Assembly (NCBI GenBank): GCA_003543235.1
Contig: DPJA01000009.1
Coordinates: forward strand, 158,022 to 222,021
Direction of reading: 5' to 3'
DNA: 64,000 nt
Origin: Lachnospiraceae bacterium
Lineage (GTDB): Bacteria; Bacillota; Clostridia; Lachnospirales; Anaerotignaceae
Shown: positions 62,159 to 64,000 of the stretch, piece after piece
How the letters are laid out: the number at the start of each line of letters is the position of its first letter
Numbering within the stretch: the first letter of the stretch is position 1
Made by a program: the position numbers and the translations under genes
Notes under the pieces: model-generated
Told to the model about the DNA's origin: nothing
The model's database searches: none
What the model saw: the letters and a program-made list of their open reading frames with translations, nothing else

Positions 62159-63049
62159 ATGAATTCAATAGCTAGTATTTTAATTGTATCAATGCTTTTT
62201 GGCAATGCAGCAGGTGTAGACAACACTGCAAATACACCATCGACAACCCAAGCTACATCCCAAGAACCTGAAACTTTAGTTGTTTTTGAGCAAACAGAGG
62301 AAGAAAAACAAGCTGAACTTGAGGAACAAAAACGCCTTGAAGAGGAGGCAAAACAAGCGGCGGCAAAGCAAGCGGCAGAAAAACTGGCCGCAGAAAAGCA
62401 AGCCGCAGAAAAACTGGCTGAAGAAAAACGCTTAAAAGAAGAAAAGGCAAAAGCAGCAGCAAAGGCAGTGGACTATGACCACGATATAGCTTCATACACC
62501 ACCAACTACAGCCAATCCGCCTCCAACGCCAACAGAAATTTCAATATGCTTCTTGCTTCAGACTCTATAAACGGCGTAATAATTAAACCAGGTGAAACTT
62601 TTTCTTACAATGATGTTATTCTTAGCCACCGTACTGCCAAAAGAGATTATCTAGCCGCAGGAGTTATATCTGATGGTAAAATAGTTAATGCCATAGGCGG
62701 TGGTATTTGCCAAATTTCTTCAACACTATATAACGCAGCTATGTACTCCGGCATGACAATTACAAAAAGACAAAACCACTCTCTTAAGGTAGGCTATTTA
62801 CCTGCTGGACGTGATGCAACAGCTAGCTGGGGTTCAATTGATTTTTGTTTTAGAAATGATTTAGACAGACCTGTTAAAATCGAATCCGTTATGAAGAACG
62901 GTGTAATTAAAATTAGATTTTTGTCCCCAGGCAACCCAAATATAGGCACTATAAAAATTGATGTAACACAAAATAGTGGTACTTACTACCTTAAACGTTA
63001 TGTAAACGGAGTAGTAGATTATACTGCAACTAGCCGATACAAAAAATAA
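62159..63049 (+). CDS. VanW family protein with coiled-coil N-terminus
   Basis: 296 residues. A signal-like hydrophobic start (SILIVSMLFGNAAG) is followed by a Thr/Ser spacer, an Ala/Lys/Glu-rich helical stretch (about 45-103) and the VanW domain: GVIIKPGETFSYNDVI, GGGICQISSTLYNAA, NHSLKVGYLPAGRDATASWG. VanW is a family of unknown role first seen in vancomycin resistance clusters; no van genes are here. GAAGGGGGAG precedes the ATG. Confidence 0.9.
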   Translation: MNSIASILIVSMLFGNAAGVDNTANTPSTTQATSQEPETLVVFEQTEEEKQAELEEQKRLEEEAKQAAAKQAAEKLAAEKQAAEKLAEEKRLKEEKAKAAAKAVDYDHDIASYTTNYSQSASNANRNFNMLLASDSINGVIIKPGETFSYNDVILSHRTAKRDYLAAGVISDGKIVNAIGGGICQISSTLYNAAMYSGMTITKRQNHSLKVGYLPAGRDATASWGSIDFCFRNDLDRPVKIESVMKNGVIKIRFLSPGNPNIGTIKIDVTQNSGTYYLKRYVNGVVDYTATSRYKK

Positions 63050-63061
63050 AATAATAGCAAA

Positions 63062-63106
63062 AAAGCCAAAACCTTAAGACCAAGTCTTAGAGTTTTGGCT
63101 TTTTTT
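63062..63106. terminator. Terminator between vanW-family gene and 4Fe-4S gene
   Basis: AAAGCCAAAACCTTAAGAC ... GTCTTAGAGTTTTGGCTTT stem followed by TTTT; convergent genes. Confidence 0.9.
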
Positions 63107-63135
63107 AAAATAGAAAATACCTTTAAAAATCACTT

Positions 63136-63822
63136 TTATTCTAATATTTTACCTTCTGATGATATAGTTACCACATGCCATGGAATAAATTTACCACTGT
63201 TTTGCAGTGCTGTTTTTACTGCATTTTCAATACCGCCACAACAAGGAACTTCCATCCTTACAACTGTAACCTCTTTAATGTCATTATTTTTAATAATTTC
63301 TGTAAGTTTATCACTGTAGTCCACCATATCCAGTTTAGGACATCCAATAATTGTTACGTGATTGCGTATAAATTTTTGGTGAAAATCTCCATATGCAAAA
63401 GCACTGCAATCTGCCGCCACCAAAAGCTTTGCTCCGTTAAAATATGGTGCTTTTACAGGCAAAAGCTTTATCTGCACAGGCCACTGCGTAAGTTGGCTTT
63501 CCACAACCTCATTAGTTGTACATTGACTCCTTGTTATACTTTTTGAATTTGTTCCTGGGCAACCACAAGCAAGAGGCTCTGCCTTAGCGGCTTGATTTTC
63601 TTTTACAGCTTCTTCATCATATGCCGCCGCTTCCCTTTCTTCAAAACTGATTGCATCTGTAGGACATACTGGCAGACAATCTCCAAGTCCATCGCAATAG
63701 TCATCTCTTATCAAATTTGCTTTGCCGTTAATCATTGCAATTGCACTCTCATGGCAAGCCTCTGCACATGCACCACAGCCATTGCATTTTTCCTGATTAA
63801 TTTTAATAATTTTTCTAATCAT
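63136..63822 (-). CDS. 4Fe-4S dicluster ferredoxin-like protein
   Basis: 228 residues. The N-terminal ferredoxin has CNGCGACAEACHESAI and the variant CDGLGDCLPVCPTDAI. Then comes CGCPG and a C-terminal domain with LLVAADCSAFAYGDFHQ, GCPKLD and VPCCGG, extra cysteines that may hold another metal centre. This family is common in anaerobes and of unknown function, sometimes near hybrid-cluster protein genes. The ATG follows GGAGGG by 8 bases; a longer frame is rejected. Confidence 0.85.
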   Translation of the reverse strand: MIRKIIKINQEKCNGCGACAEACHESAIAMINGKANLIRDDYCDGLGDCLPVCPTDAISFEEREAAAYDEEAVKENQAAKAEPLACGCPGTNSKSITRSQCTTNEVVESQLTQWPVQIKLLPVKAPYFNGAKLLVAADCSAFAYGDFHQKFIRNHVTIIGCPKLDMVDYSDKLTEIIKNNDIKEVTVVRMEVPCCGGIENAVKTALQNSGKFIPWHVVTISSEGKILE

Positions 63823-63918
63823 ATCTTTATCCCTCCAAGGCATTAAATTCTTTGTTATGTGACCATATTACTACACTTACAGCAAAATTTCCGTTGTTTT
63901 TGCAACAAGAAATAAAAA

Positions 63919-63943
63919 AATCCCTTGCTTGTCACAAGGGATT
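63919..63943 (-). terminator. Terminator of the gene at the right edge
   Basis: AATCCCTTG/CAAGGGATT stem, followed on the minus strand by TTTTTTTATTTC. Confidence 0.85.
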
Positions 63944-63960
63944 AAAATCTATATATTGGT

Positions 63961-64000
63961 TTAAAATTTTTCTTCATTAAGATGAGGTGCCATAGGCATA
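63961..64000 (-). CDS. C-terminal tail of a minus-strand gene (cut by window edge)
   Basis: An open frame enters from the right and ends MPMAPHLNEEKF-stop, 18 bases before a good terminator. The position supports a real gene end, but the 13 codons are too few to identify it. Confidence 0.5.
   Translation of the reverse strand, partial: MPMAPHLNEEKF

Noticed and set aside
1..64000. Prophage, insertion sequence, CRISPR array, rRNA or tRNA
   Set aside because: No transposase, integrase, terminase, repeat-spacer pattern or RNA gene was seen; the phage-like segment in the SGNH protein stands alone.

Overview
The window looks like chromosome from a low-GC, anaerobic, spore-forming member of the Clostridia (Lachnospirales-like). 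Supporting signs are a six-gene Rnf ferredoxin:NAD+ oxidoreductase, the sporulation genes yqfC, yqfD and spoIIID, the mre-pbp2-min-rodA wall and division block in Firmicutes order, many ferredoxin-like proteins, strong AGGAGG ribosome sites and frequent TTG/GTG starts. Species cannot be fixed from this sequence. I see no prophage, insertion sequence, CRISPR array, rRNA or tRNA.

Layout. 1-7650 (minus): yqfC-yqfD-phoH-pgpH-ybeY-cdd-era (era cut by the left edge), preceded by rpoN. 8004-13212 (plus): rnfCDGEAB behind a good promoter and a structured leader. 13300-23900: small membrane proteins, maf, a lone TipAS domain, then mreBCD, an enlarged PBP2, a short MinC, MinD, MinE, RodA, an MgsA-like protein with altered catalytic residues and a DUF1294 protein. 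24024-27626 (minus): efp, aroQ, aroK, aroE, yqeG and a membrane-anchored FMN-binding-like protein. 27736-35367: addB without addA, a secreted phosphodiesterase, a glycine riboswitch with an amino-acid/Na+ symporter, and an ArsR-thioredoxin pair.

35482-45520 is the most distinctive part. A divergent PucR regulator faces a plus-strand operon: ABC ATPase, two permeases, a lipoprotein whose NMT1/THI5-like domain appears circularly permuted, dihydropyrimidinase, a PreA-type dihydropyrimidine dehydrogenase carrying the Fe-S domain normally found on its partner subunit, an N-carbamoyl hydrolase and a cytidylate-kinase-like protein. Together these could import a pyrimidine-like base and take it through reduction, ring opening and decarbamoylation. 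The leader RNA of this operon ends in a terminator-like hairpin and may be a riboswitch or attenuator.

45576-64000: spoIIID, a secreted SGNH hydrolase with a phage-tail-like N-terminus, an EFR1 flavodoxin-ferredoxin, a FapA/DUF342 protein, DegV, glucokinase, galE, an SLH protein next to a membrane-bound LuxR regulator, a MacA-MacB-TolC-like export operon, a VanW protein, a 4Fe-4S protein and the tail of one more minus-strand gene.

All domain and family assignments are from reading motifs by eye; no database search was run.
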